Below, one piece after another: positions 45,656 to 54,088 of a stretch of DNA of 64,000 nucleotides. The DNA comes from VAZQ01 sp036555745 (lineage in GTDB: Bacteria; Pseudomonadota; Alphaproteobacteria; Rhizobiales; Xanthobacteraceae). Numbering within the stretch: position 1 is the stretch's first letter; every line of letters starts with the position of its first letter. The DNA lies in the NCBI GenBank assembly GCA_036555745.1, contig DATBKV010000128.1:1-64000 (forward strand), read 5' to 3'. The position numbers and the translations under genes are program-made. The notes beneath the pieces are model-generated. The model was not told the origin of the DNA, did not search any database, and saw nothing but the letters and a program-made list of their open reading frames with translations.

Positions 45656-46057
45656 ATGAATGATGCAGGCAGCCGGCGCGGCGACGTGTATCCGATCGGG
45701 AAAAAGAACCCGAACCTGCCGTTCCACCCCGCGGTGCGGGCCGGCGACTTCATTTTTGTCTCCGGGCAAGTCGCAAAGGACGCTGACGGCAACATGATCG
45801 CAGGGACCATCGAGCAGGAGACGCAGGGCACTATCGAGGCGATCAGTCGAATCCTCGCGGAGGAAGGCGCGGCGTTGGCCGATGTCGTGCGCGTCACCAC
45901 CTATCTCGGGGACGCCCGCGACTTTGGCCGCTACAACAAAGTTTTCGCGGAGCACTTCAAGGATGCAGTGCTGGCGCGCACCACCGTGGAGGCACGCGCC
46001 GTGATCGATACCAAGATCGAAATGGACGCCATCGCCTACAAACCGCGCGGGCGCTGA
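45656..46057 (+). CDS. RidA family protein
   Basis: 133 residues. RidA hallmarks: VRAGDFIFVSGQVAKDADGNM, ISRILAEEGAALADVVRVTTYLGD, and ARTTVEARAVIDTKIEMDAIAY. The key Arg of deaminating RidA proteins appears here as RTTVEA. It likely hydrolyses reactive enamines or imines, or an intermediate of the neighbouring ring-cleavage pathway. It follows the LVIVD gene by 11 bases in the same operon. Confidence 0.93.
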   Translation: MNDAGSRRGDVYPIGKKNPNLPFHPAVRAGDFIFVSGQVAKDADGNMIAGTIEQETQGTIEAISRILAEEGAALADVVRVTTYLGDARDFGRYNKVFAEHFKDAVLARTTVEARAVIDTKIEMDAIAYKPRGR

Positions 46058-46135
46058 CCGCTCGCGGCGCTTACAAGCCTATCGCCGCGGCGGATTCGCA
46101 CGCCTTCCATCCCGCAGGAACCGAGGAGAACCAAC

Positions 46136-46765
46136 GTGATCAGATTGCTCGGGCGACAGTCTTCGGGAAACGTGCAGAAGGTCATTTTCTGTCTCGAGGA
46201 GTTGGGGGTGCCGTACATTCGCGAGGACTACGGCCGCCAGTTCGGGAACACGTCGACCGACGCGTATCGCAAGCTCAATCCCAACGCCAAGGTCCCAACC
46301 CTGATCGACGGGGATGTGGTGATTTGGGAGTCGCACACGATCCTGCGCTATCTCGCAGCCCTTCACGGGCCGACGCTGACCGGAGCGACGGCGGCCGAGC
46401 GCACGATGGTGGAGCGCTGGATGGACTGGCTGCTCGGCGCCCTCAACACGCCTTATGTTGCGGTATTCAAGGATGCCAAGAAAGCCCCGCCCGAGCGCGC
46501 TGCGGATTTCGCGGGGCACAGCGCCGATCTGCTCGCTCAGCTCAAGATCCTCGACGGTCACATTGCGGGCCGCGAATGGTTCGCGCTCGATCGCTTCACC
46601 ATCGCCGACGTTGCGCTCGCGCCGATCGTGAAGCGCTGCCTGGAATTTCCGATCGAGCGACCTCCCTACGGCGAACTCACGCGCTGGCAAGCCGCGATCG
46701 ACGCCCGGCCGGCTTTCGGCGTGGCGATCGGCGCCAGGGCGAGCGCGCTGACGCCGGCGGCGTGA
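46136..46765 (+). CDS. Glutathione S-transferase family protein
   Basis: 209 residues from GTG at 46136 with GAGGAGAACC upstream. The N-terminal thioredoxin fold has SSGNVQKVIFCLEELGVPY and the cis-Pro region AKVPTLIDGDVVIWESHTILRYL; the C-terminal all-helical domain includes RFTIADVALAPIVKRCLE. In ring-cleavage operons such GSTs often isomerise maleylpyruvate (gentisate route), which fits the upstream dioxygenase. It closes a four-gene set (43284-46765). Confidence 0.9.
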   Translation: MIRLLGRQSSGNVQKVIFCLEELGVPYIREDYGRQFGNTSTDAYRKLNPNAKVPTLIDGDVVIWESHTILRYLAALHGPTLTGATAAERTMVERWMDWLLGALNTPYVAVFKDAKKAPPERAADFAGHSADLLAQLKILDGHIAGREWFALDRFTIADVALAPIVKRCLEFPIERPPYGELTRWQAAIDARPAFGVAIGARASALTPAA

Positions 46766-46774
46766 ACCAGGGTG

Positions 46775-47044
46775 TCATGGATGGCGCCCCGCTTGGTCGA
46801 TGCGATCGCTCGCGCCGCGCACGCAGACCACCTTGATGGCCTCGTTCGGGGCAAGATCCCGTCCAATCGAGCTGTCGGCCACATAGGCCTGTCCGTGCAT
46901 GAAGCAGGCGGCTGGGCTGGCGAATGCGGCCGGGACCTTCAGGACGTCGATCGCATTGTCGCGCGTGCAGTCGCTGAGATCGCGAACGGCCGCGAGCGAG
47001 CAAACCAAGATCAAGGCTGTCAGCATCAGAATGGCTCCCATCAT
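46775..47044 (-). CDS. Small secreted or membrane-anchored protein with four cysteines
   Basis: 89 residues from ATG at 47044. A hydrophobic N-terminus (MMGAILMLTALILVCSLAA) could be a signal peptide or anchor, followed by DLSDCTRDNAIDVLKVPAAF, SPAACFMHGQAYVADSSIG and VKVVCVRG. The Cys residues suggest disulfides in the periplasm. Similar proteins with CFMHGQAY occur in Bradyrhizobium-like genomes, as I recall. It converges with the GST gene with nine bases between the stops. Confidence 0.72.
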   Translation of the reverse strand: MMGAILMLTALILVCSLAAVRDLSDCTRDNAIDVLKVPAAFASPAACFMHGQAYVADSSIGRDLAPNEAIKVVCVRGASDRIDQAGRHP

Positions 47045-47208
47045 CGCGTGATGGACGCCTCCTCCTCCTGGTGTGGGGCCTTGCCGGTCGAAGGGCAATG
47101 CCGGGATCTCGCCAAGCAAGAACCGGACCAGTTTCGAATCGCGCGTGGGTCGTCGCTGGTTGGTCGCGCCGCGAGGGCAGCGCAACGCGGCGCGGCCGAT
47201 TGGAGGGA

Positions 47209-47799
47209 TCAGGTGCTCGCCGCGACGTTCGCGGCGGTCGCGGCGTAATACGCCCGGACGTGCTCCATAAGCCAGCTCCAGGCTTCGATTTCCTCGCTGC
47301 CGGCGGTCTTCTCCATGGCGATGCCGAGATAGGCGATCTCGGCTTCGACTTTCTCACGCGGCAGCAGTGGCAGACGGCTCACCAAGATCGCGGCTTCGAC
47401 CACGGCCGCCTTGGCGCGATTGAAGCCCTCGAATGGCGCGTGCAGGCCGCGGCCAACAATGCTGCAATGGAAGCGCGGCCGCTGTTGGTGTTCGCTCACA
47501 CCGACAACCGCGAGCTCGGCATGCGCCAAGGCGCCCTGCAGGCGAGGCACGGGCACCGCGTCGGATGCAGCGGTCGGCCAATCCCGCTGCCGTCCCGTCA
47601 CGCAACCGGCGAACACGCGCACGTCGTCAGTATGGTTCGCCACCGCGAATGGGACGGCATGAAGATTGTCGAGCGTCGCCGAAGGACGAAACGGCGCCAC
47701 GATCCACCCTTCGCCCTCGGCAATGATGCCGATTGGAGCGATATGGACCCGGCCGTCCCGGCTCATTGTGGTCAGGATCGTTTCGCGGATCATCGACAT
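47209..47799 (-). CDS. DUF447 family protein (tetrahydromethanopterin-associated)
   Basis: 196 residues. The start MSMIRETILTTMSRDGRVHIAPIGI has the family's typical opening of a flavin-reductase-like split barrel, and AVPFAVANHTDDVRVFAGCVTG is also family-like. DUF447 genes occur with tetrahydromethanopterin pathway genes in archaea and methylotrophic bacteria. Here it is the last gene of the operon, four bases after the dihydropteroate-synthase-like gene. The reaction is unassigned; a flavin- or pterin-binding role is plausible. Confidence 0.85.
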   Translation of the reverse strand: MSMIRETILTTMSRDGRVHIAPIGIIAEGEGWIVAPFRPSATLDNLHAVPFAVANHTDDVRVFAGCVTGRQRDWPTAASDAVPVPRLQGALAHAELAVVGVSEHQQRPRFHCSIVGRGLHAPFEGFNRAKAAVVEAAILVSRLPLLPREKVEAEIAYLGIAMEKTAGSEEIEAWSWLMEHVRAYYAATAANVAAST

Positions 47800-47803
47800 C
47801 GCC

Positions 47804-49201
47804 TCAGCCCTTCGAGACCCGCTCGCGCAACGTATGCCCGAGCGCGCGCAGGCGCGTGAGGTCCTCTGCGGGACGCTCCACCGCGCAGCCCCAGTCGAGC
47901 GGCTCGTCCTGGACGTAGCGCTTGCCCAGGCGCCACGCGATCTCCGCCTTCATCAGCTCGGCGCCGAGATAAAAGGCATGCGGCGCGTCGCCTCCGACGC
48001 CGAGCTTCGGAAACAGCGAGAACGCATCCTGCGCCACGTGATGCCCATCGCGATTGTAGATGTGGATGCCGTCGGCCGCTGTCTCGATGCGGAAATTGTC
48101 GTCTTTCACTTGCGCAGCGAGCTCGGCAATCTCCTGCGGCGTGGCCGGAAACGGCGAGCGGTCGTGTAGTTGCAGCAGCGCGCCCCCATAGTCCTGCGGA
48201 AGGCTGCGATCCTCGCGCGCGGCGAACATCATGCGACGCGCCGCGTCATGTTCCTGGATCGTGCGACGCGTGTGCGGGCTTACCTGCACGACCAGCACGT
48301 TGCAGATACGCAGCTCCGAACAAATCCCCAGGAGGGCCGCGGTGACTCCTCCTGAGTCGGCATCGGTCAGCTCGGTCAGATTACCAGTGCCCATGAGCAT
48401 CTCCGCCTGCGGCAGCGCACGGCGCACCTCGGCATAGCGTTGCAGGGAGGCCATGAAGCCGAAATGGATCGGGTCGAGGATCGGATCGAGGATGCAAGCT
48501 ATCGCGCGCTTCTCTGCAGCCTCTGCCGCGCGCAACAGCGAGGCGACGTCGCCGTGGTCGGCCGGAATCAGGATGGGCGTCGCGGCGGTGTCGCGCGCGA
48601 TGTCGAGCGTCTTTTCGGTCAGGCTGAGCAGGAAGGAGGCGCCCGCCTGCGCGCCGCGCCGCAACTCGTCGGGCGCCGCCGAGTCGATGCTGACCGCTAA
48701 CCCCGCCGCCATCAACTCGCGCACGGCGTCTTCGAGATGCGGGAACGGGGTGTCGGGCAGGCAGCCGAGATCGATCACGTCGGCACCCGCCGCACGCATG
48801 GCGGCCGCGCGCGCAAGAATTTCATCGACGCCCAGCCCGGAGGCATCCACGATCTCGGCGAAGATACGAATGTCACGGCGGGAAAGATCGAGGCGATGGC
48901 CATGCCGGCCGAAATAGCCCGGTAGGTCCTTGAGCTCCTCCGGACCGCGCTCGAACCGAACTCCGAATTCGGCGCTCAGGCGATCGAGATCGGCGCGGCA
49001 GCGGCCGGGCACCAGGACGCGCTCGGCTTCGACCGGACGCGGCAATCGGCGCGCGATGATGGTCTCGGTCATGAGCGCGGCGACCTTCACCCCGATGTCG
49101 AATATCGACCAGTCGAAAGGCGCGTTCTCGAGGCCTGCGAGAACTTTCTCCAGTCGGGGACGCGCGAGGTGTCCGGTGAGAAAGAGGATGCGCTCAGGCA
49201 T
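47804..49201 (-). CDS. Dihydropteroate-synthase-like protein (DUF6513, H4MPT pathway)
   Basis: 465 residues. A 100-residue N-terminal domain (MPERILFLTGHLARPRLEKVLAGL) precedes a DHPS-like TIM barrel from about 100: ADVIDLGCLPDTPFPHLEDAVRELMAAG and SLTEKTLDIARDTAATPILIP. The C-terminal region adds about 150 residues. Archaea and methylotrophs carry this protein (TIGR00284 group) in tetrahydromethanopterin biosynthesis, where it may join a pterin and an aminobenzoate-derived moiety. Its start overlaps the flavoprotein stop by eight bases. Confidence 0.88.
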   Translation of the reverse strand: MPERILFLTGHLARPRLEKVLAGLENAPFDWSIFDIGVKVAALMTETIIARRLPRPVEAERVLVPGRCRADLDRLSAEFGVRFERGPEELKDLPGYFGRHGHRLDLSRRDIRIFAEIVDASGLGVDEILARAAAMRAAGADVIDLGCLPDTPFPHLEDAVRELMAAGLAVSIDSAAPDELRRGAQAGASFLLSLTEKTLDIARDTAATPILIPADHGDVASLLRAAEAAEKRAIACILDPILDPIHFGFMASLQRYAEVRRALPQAEMLMGTGNLTELTDADSGGVTAALLGICSELRICNVLVVQVSPHTRRTIQEHDAARRMMFAAREDRSLPQDYGGALLQLHDRSPFPATPQEIAELAAQVKDDNFRIETAADGIHIYNRDGHHVAQDAFSLFPKLGVGGDAPHAFYLGAELMKAEIAWRLGKRYVQDEPLDWGCAVERPAEDLTRLRALGHTLRERVSKG

Positions 49202-49745
49202 TCGCGGCGAGCTCTAGTTTACGGCGCGCCAAGGCCCCTTCGAGCTCGACCAGCGATTCGACCACCTCCGTCCCGTCAAACGATTTCAGCCGCTCGGTAT
49301 TGTCGAGATCGACCCGCCGCGGATAGACCTTGACCGTGCCCTTCGGGGCCTCGGTTTCCAACTCTGGCGCGGTATCGCAAGCGAAAACGATGGTCGGCAC
49401 CCGGCATTTGCCGGCCTGCGCGAACACATTGGTGGCGAGATTGTCGGAAATTCCCAACACGCATTTCGCCACCGTATTCGAGGTTGCCGGCGCAAGCACC
49501 AGCGTGTGATAGACGCCGTAATAGAAGTATCCGACCGGTGGCGAGCTCGCCGCCGTGTCGCGGAAGATGCGCGTGGCCTTGGGCAGGCTGAGGTCCTGCT
49601 TGTACATCCGCAGAACTTCGCTGGCGGCCTTGCTGACGAACAGATCGACGTGCTCGAGCGCGCGGATGGCGACCAGACACTCCTTGAAGAAGTGTCCCGA
49701 GCCCGTGAGCGCCCAGCCCCAGCGCGGCGTCTTGACCTTGGCCAT
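49194..49745 (-). CDS. Flavoprotein (dihydromethanopterin-reductase DmrB-like / AfpA-like)
   Basis: 183 residues from ATG at 49745. The UbiX-like flavoprotein fold is visible: GWALTGSGHFFKE, LVLAPATSNTVAKCVLGISDNLATNVFAQA and PTIVFACDTAPE. In methylotrophs such a protein is grouped with tetrahydromethanopterin genes and may reduce dihydromethanopterin. It is the third gene of this operon, with about 132 bases to MfnE that hold a repeat. Confidence 0.82.
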   Translation of the reverse strand: MAKVKTPRWGWALTGSGHFFKECLVAIRALEHVDLFVSKAASEVLRMYKQDLSLPKATRIFRDTAASSPPVGYFYYGVYHTLVLAPATSNTVAKCVLGISDNLATNVFAQAGKCRVPTIVFACDTAPELETEAPKGTVKVYPRRVDLDNTERLKSFDGTEVVESLVELEGALARRKLELAANA

Positions 49746-49782
49746 CGTGAGCACGTCCAACGCGCTTGTCGCGACAAGGGCT

Positions 49783-49876
49783 CATCCCGATTGGATCGAA
49801 TCGGGATGCGCTTTAGGTCTTTTTGATTTGCGCATGTCCTTATCGGAAAACCGGTGCCCACTTCTCCGGAACATAC
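49783..49876. repeat. Palindromic intergenic repeat, variant copy
   Basis: CATCCCGAT (49783-49791) pairs with ATCGGGATG (49800-49808). It is followed by GCGCATGTCCTTATCGGAAA and ACCGGTGCCCACTT, then ACATACG. This matches the copy at 41804-41906 and the degenerate one at 21463. It lies inside the H4MPT/methanofuran operon between mfnE and the flavoprotein gene. Confidence 0.75.
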
Positions 49877-49877
49877 G

Positions 49878-50504
49878 TTAATCCAACTCGATCGCGGTGC
49901 CGACCATGGCGCCATTGCGCAGGGCGATCGCCGCCGCCGCGTGTCCATCCGGACCGGCGATGGCGGCATGGGCCCCGCTCGCGCGCAGAAAGCGCGGAAA
50001 GGCGGGGTCGACGATGCCACCCGCCACCAGCTCCGCGCTCCGCAGCCGACCGGGCGGCGGATGGAGATGCTTGACCAGCAGCACGCGCGTGGCGCCGATC
50101 CGTCCCGCCAGCCAGGCCGCGAGGCTATCACTGGTCACGTCCCAGGACCATGGAACGTCCTTGGCGTCACGCAGCATGGCGGTGGGCGACCAGACCGGCA
50201 CCCCTTCCGCAAGCAGCACGTCGCGGATAGCGGCCGCGGAATCGGCGAGCCGCAGTTCCGTTCGCAGGCTGGCGAGCGCGCAGCCGTACTGATGCATGGC
50301 GAACAGCGCCATCTCGTGGGCGGCGCGGTCGTCGAAGCCCATTTTCGGCTGCGCCTCGCGCACGGCCTGCGCGAACGGGCCGCCGCCCGGGACGAGCACC
50401 ACGCGCCCTGCGCCCGAGGCCACGGCGTCGATCCAGGCCTTCAAAGCGGCCGAGAAGGCATAGCTTCCACCCAGCTTGACGACGGTCGGACCGGCAGCGC
50501 CCAT
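49878..50504 (-). CDS. mfnE: MfnE-like amino acid kinase family protein (methanofuran biosynthesis)
   Basis: 208 residues. Amino acid kinase fold: the Lys-containing phosphate loop VVKLGGSYAFS, VVLVPGGGPFAQAVREAQ, WSPTAMLRDA, then SWDVTSDSLAAWLAGRIGATRVLLVKH. MfnE phosphorylates aminomethylfuran phosphate to the diphosphate. The start ATG follows the MfnB fusion's stop with no gap (TGA-ATG). In the methanofuran route it acts after MfnB and the aminotransferase MfnC; I see no MfnC here. Confidence 0.87.
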   Translation of the reverse strand: MGAAGPTVVKLGGSYAFSAALKAWIDAVASGAGRVVLVPGGGPFAQAVREAQPKMGFDDRAAHEMALFAMHQYGCALASLRTELRLADSAAAIRDVLLAEGVPVWSPTAMLRDAKDVPWSWDVTSDSLAAWLAGRIGATRVLLVKHLHPPPGRLRSAELVAGGIVDPAFPRFLRASGAHAAIAGPDGHAAAAIALRNGAMVGTAIELD

Positions 50505-51689
50505 TCACTCAGCGGCTTTCGGCTGCCGGCTGGCCGCCGGATAAAGCTGGTGCACCTGGGCGACCTCGGGCGGACGTTCGCGAGCGATCTCAACCCCGAC
50601 CGCGCCCGGTCCGACATCGAGCTTCTCTACGCGCGCAGTCACGCTGACCACCCGCGGATGGCCGAGCACCACGGCGACCACGCGTTCGGCCAGGGTCTCC
50701 AGAAAGGCGATATGCTCCTGAGCGACGATCAGCCGGATGCCGTCGGTGATCACGTCGTAGGAGAACACGTCGCGCATGTCCTCGACCGCATGACCGGTGC
50801 TGCGCACCTTGACGTCGACGTTGAACCGAACGTGCTGCGGCTTATCGCGCTCCCGGGCATAAGCGCCGATGCGCACGGGCAGCACGAAGTCGCGCACGAA
50901 AATGCGGTCGGTGGTGGCATCGTTGCTGTTCGGATCGACCGAATATCCGCGCGCCGCCAGCAGGCGGTAGTCGACCCTGGTCACGGCCGGATCGCGCGCC
51001 GCCCCGCCGCGCTGATCGAAAGGAATGAGCTCGCGAATAACCGCCAGGGCTTGCGGGTCGAGTCCGGCGGTGCGGTCGCGTCCGACGCAGAGCGCACCGC
51101 GAAAGCCGAGGTAGTCGGGCTCCAGCAAGAGCAGGCGCGGAACATCGGGCGCCTCAAGGGAGCCGGCGAGACCTGCCATCAGGCCGTGTCCGCGGCAGCC
51201 GTCGACGAAACCGCGCAGGCCGGCAACATCCGCATGGTCGAGCAAGCGCCCGGCACTCTTTTGGGCCGTGTCGAGCATGGCCCCGGCAAAGCCGGTTTCC
51301 GCCATAAGCGGCAGCAGGCCGCTATCGGCTCCGCGGTCGGCGAACATCACGCCGACGATCTTGCTGGTGTGGGCCAGCGCTGCCAGCGCGCGGATACAGT
51401 CCCGCCGTCGGCGACCGGGAAACAATCCGACCTTGACGTAATCGACGCCGGTCTGGGCCATGCGTGCAACGGCCGCCACAATCGCCTCGGGATGCATCGG
51501 AAGATCGCCGGTGACCGCGCTCACCGGCCGGCGGCCAGCCACCGTCGCGACGGTGGCGCGCACCACACTCTCGTCGAGGGCGCCCAAGGCGCCGCGCGCA
51601 GCGTCCTTCAAGTCGATGATGTCGGCGCCGTGCGCGAGCGCGACCGCGGCCTCGTCCGGCCCGGATACGCTCGCGAGCAGTAAAGTCAT
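50505..51689 (-). CDS. mfnB: MfnB (4-HFC-P synthase) fused to dihydroneopterin aldolase
   Basis: 394 residues from ATG at 51689, with GAGGTGTGAA upstream. Residues about 1-235 are MfnB/DUF556: ADIIDLKDAARGALGAL has the Schiff-base-type Lys and MLDTAQKSAGRLLD a second conserved Lys. After a linker, residues about 265-370 are a FolB-like dihydroneopterin aldolase: GAYARERDKPQH (catalytic Glu), SYDVITDGI (Tyr), FLETLAERV (Glu) and VEKLD (Lys). MfnB makes the furan core of methanofuran; dihydroneopterin aldolase opens the pterin route to H4MPT. One protein thus serves both C1 cofactors. It heads the leftward operon. Confidence 0.9.
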   Translation of the reverse strand: MTLLLASVSGPDEAAVALAHGADIIDLKDAARGALGALDESVVRATVATVAGRRPVSAVTGDLPMHPEAIVAAVARMAQTGVDYVKVGLFPGRRRRDCIRALAALAHTSKIVGVMFADRGADSGLLPLMAETGFAGAMLDTAQKSAGRLLDHADVAGLRGFVDGCRGHGLMAGLAGSLEAPDVPRLLLLEPDYLGFRGALCVGRDRTAGLDPQALAVIRELIPFDQRGGAARDPAVTRVDYRLLAARGYSVDPNSNDATTDRIFVRDFVLPVRIGAYARERDKPQHVRFNVDVKVRSTGHAVEDMRDVFSYDVITDGIRLIVAQEHIAFLETLAERVVAVVLGHPRVVSVTARVEKLDVGPGAVGVEIARERPPEVAQVHQLYPAASRQPKAAE

Positions 51690-51888
51690 TTCACACCTCA
51701 GACTGCCGGTGCTATAGTACCCCTGAGCCAGGTTCGGGTAGCGCCGGATGCGTGCGGGCTCGCTCCCGCCGGCAGGCGATCCGCCGCATCCTGCGTCCGC
51801 GGCGTCCCGCGTAACATAAGCAGAACCCATCATGATTTAAACAAACAATGGCCCTTTCATCGATTGGGCGCGGTGCCGGAGCGTTCCT

Positions 51889-53067
51889 TTGATCCGCCTT
51901 CTGTTGGCCGGGATTCTTCTGTTTGCATGGAACGCAGCGTCGGCCGATCCTGCCGAGATCAAGCTCGGATATCTGCGCGCCATCGAGTCGAAGAGCCGCC
52001 TTTCGCTGCTCGACATTCCGGCCGACAACGACGGCCTCGCCGGCGCGCAGCTCGCGATCAACGACAACAATACGACCGGCAAGTTCCTGAATCAGCGCTT
52101 CTCGCTCGAGGACGTGCGGCTCGATGACAAGGGCGATGCTGCGGCCGCGGCCGTCGCGCTCGCGGATCGCGGCGTCGCGCTGGTGCTCGCCGATCTGCCC
52201 CCGGACGATCTGCTCAAGGCAGCGGATGCCGGCAGGCCGCGCGGAGTTGTATTTTTCAACGTGGGAGCGATCGACGACCGGCTGCGCGAGGAGGACTGTC
52301 GCGCAAACGTCATTCACACCGCGCCCACACGCTCGATGCTGGCCGACGCCCTGGCGCAGTATCTGATCTGGAAGCAATGGCGCAGATGGTTCCTGGTCGT
52401 AGGCTCCCATCCCGAGGACAAGCTCTACGGCGATGCATTGCGGCGCGCCGCCAAACGCTTCGGTGCCCGCATCGTGCAGGAGAAGGTGTTCGAAGACACG
52501 GGCGGAGCGCGGCGGACCGACAGCGGCGTCGTGCAGATCCAACGCCAGCTGCCCGTGTTCACGCAAGGCGCCCCCGCCTACGACGTGCTGGTGGCCGCCG
52601 ATGAGAGCGACGTCTTCGCCGCCTATCTGCCGTACCGAACGTGGGATCCGAGACCGGTTGCGGGATCGGCCGGTCTCGTCCCGACCAGCTGGCACGCGTC
52701 ACACGATCAATGGGGCGCGGTGCAGCTGCAGGAACGCTTCATGAAGCAGTTCTCGCGCCGGATGACGGCGCGCGACATGCAGGCATGGTCCGCCGTGCGC
52801 ATGGTCGGCGAAAGCACATCGCGCACGCGCTCGACCGATCCCAAGGCCATGATTGATTTCCTGACAGGCCCGGATTTCGCCTTGGCCGCGTTCAAGGGCC
52901 AGCGTCTCACCTTGCGCGATTGGAACCTTCAGCTTCGTCAACCCATACTGCTCACCGACGGCCGCATGATCGTTTCGGTGTCCCCCCAGGAGGGATTTCA
53001 GCATCAGTTTTCGGAGTTGGATACGCTCGGCTTCGACCGACCTGAAACCCAGTGCAGGCTCAAATAG
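51889..53067 (+). CDS. PQQ-dehydrogenase-system ABC substrate-binding protein (TIGR03863-like)
   Basis: 392 residues from TTG at 51889, with GGAG six bases upstream. A signal peptide (about 1-20) precedes a Leu/Ile/Val-binding-like domain: IKLGYLRAIESKSRLSLLDIPADNDGLAGAQLAINDNN, with many helices and VVFFNVGAIDDRLREEDC. It ends with ETQCRLK. Together with the following beta-propeller, ATPase and permease genes it matches the PQQ-dependent alcohol-catabolism ABC system of the Ped type. It is in the divergent position from the H4MPT operon; 199 bases between starts hold the promoters. Confidence 0.85.
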   Translation: MIRLLLAGILLFAWNAASADPAEIKLGYLRAIESKSRLSLLDIPADNDGLAGAQLAINDNNTTGKFLNQRFSLEDVRLDDKGDAAAAAVALADRGVALVLADLPPDDLLKAADAGRPRGVVFFNVGAIDDRLREEDCRANVIHTAPTRSMLADALAQYLIWKQWRRWFLVVGSHPEDKLYGDALRRAAKRFGARIVQEKVFEDTGGARRTDSGVVQIQRQLPVFTQGAPAYDVLVAADESDVFAAYLPYRTWDPRPVAGSAGLVPTSWHASHDQWGAVQLQERFMKQFSRRMTARDMQAWSAVRMVGESTSRTRSTDPKAMIDFLTGPDFALAAFKGQRLTLRDWNLQLRQPILLTDGRMIVSVSPQEGFQHQFSELDTLGFDRPETQCRLK

Positions 53068-53070
53068 CAG

Positions 53071-54057
53071 ATGATCACAACGTCGAAGATCTGGCGCGTC
53101 AGCCTGCTCGGCACGATTCTGCTGATCCCGCTCGGTGGTCCGGCGCGCGCATTCACCGCCTATGTGTCGAACGAGAAGAGCAACACGGTCAGCGTGATAG
53201 ACACCGACAAATTTCAGGTCGTGAGCACCATCAAGGTCGGTCAGCGGCCTCGCGGCATCGAGTTGACCAGGGACGGAAAGTTCTTGCTGGTGGCGGTGGG
53301 CGACGACGACACGATTCAAATGATCAACACCGGCACCCACCAGATCGTGGCCACCTTGCCTTCCGGGCCGGACCCGGAACTGTTCACGCAGGATCCGGCC
53401 GGCAAGATCCTGTATGTGGCGAACGAGGACGCCAATACGGTCACCGTCATCGACATCGACAAGCGCCTCCCGCTCGGCGAAGTGCAGGTCGGCGTCGAAC
53501 CGGAAGGCATGGGCATCAGTCCCGACGGCAAGATCCTGGTAAATACCTCCGAAACAACCAACATGGCGCACTTCATCGACACCGGGACGCGCCAGATCGT
53601 CGCCAATGTGCTGGTCGACTCGCGCCCACGTTTCGCCGAGTTCAAGCGCGACGGTTCGGAGCTGTGGGTTTCGTCCGAAGTCGGCGGAACCGTGAGCATC
53701 ATCGATCCCGTCAAGCACGAGGTGAAGAAGAAGGTCACGTTCCAGATTCCCGGGCTGCGCTCGGAAGCCATCCAGCCGGTCGGGGTCAGCATCACCAAGG
53801 ATGGCAAGACCGGTTTCGTGGCGCTCGGACCCGCCAATCGCATCGCCGTGATCGACGGCACAACCCACGAGGTCGTGAAGTATCTTCTCGTCGGCCAGCG
53901 CGTCTGGCACATGGCGTTCACCCCGGACGAGAAATATCTTCTGACCACCAACGGGGTATCGAATGACGTCTCTGTTATCGACGTTGCGAGCCTCAAGGTG
54001 ATCAAGACGATCCAGGTCGGCGAGCTGCCGTGGGGCATCGCCATCTCGCAACGGTGA
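53071..54057 (+). CDS. YVTN-type beta-propeller protein (PQQ-system, TIGR03866-like)
   Basis: 328 residues. A signal peptide (about 1-27, ending ARA-F) is followed by seven propeller blades with the YVTN pattern: TAYVSNEKSNTVSVIDTDKFQVVSTI, LLVAVGDDDTIQMINTG, LYVANEDANTVTVIDIDKRLPLG and later copies. It would be periplasmic. It begins three bases after the receptor stop. Related genes sit beside PQQ alcohol dehydrogenase genes in Pseudomonas and methylotrophs; a substrate- or enzyme-binding role is plausible. Confidence 0.88.
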   Translation: MITTSKIWRVSLLGTILLIPLGGPARAFTAYVSNEKSNTVSVIDTDKFQVVSTIKVGQRPRGIELTRDGKFLLVAVGDDDTIQMINTGTHQIVATLPSGPDPELFTQDPAGKILYVANEDANTVTVIDIDKRLPLGEVQVGVEPEGMGISPDGKILVNTSETTNMAHFIDTGTRQIVANVLVDSRPRFAEFKRDGSELWVSSEVGGTVSIIDPVKHEVKKKVTFQIPGLRSEAIQPVGVSITKDGKTGFVALGPANRIAVIDGTTHEVVKYLLVGQRVWHMAFTPDEKYLLTTNGVSNDVSVIDVASLKVIKTIQVGELPWGIAISQR

Positions 54058-54088
54058 CGCCGCTTGCTTTGCGAGCAGCGCGGGGTTC

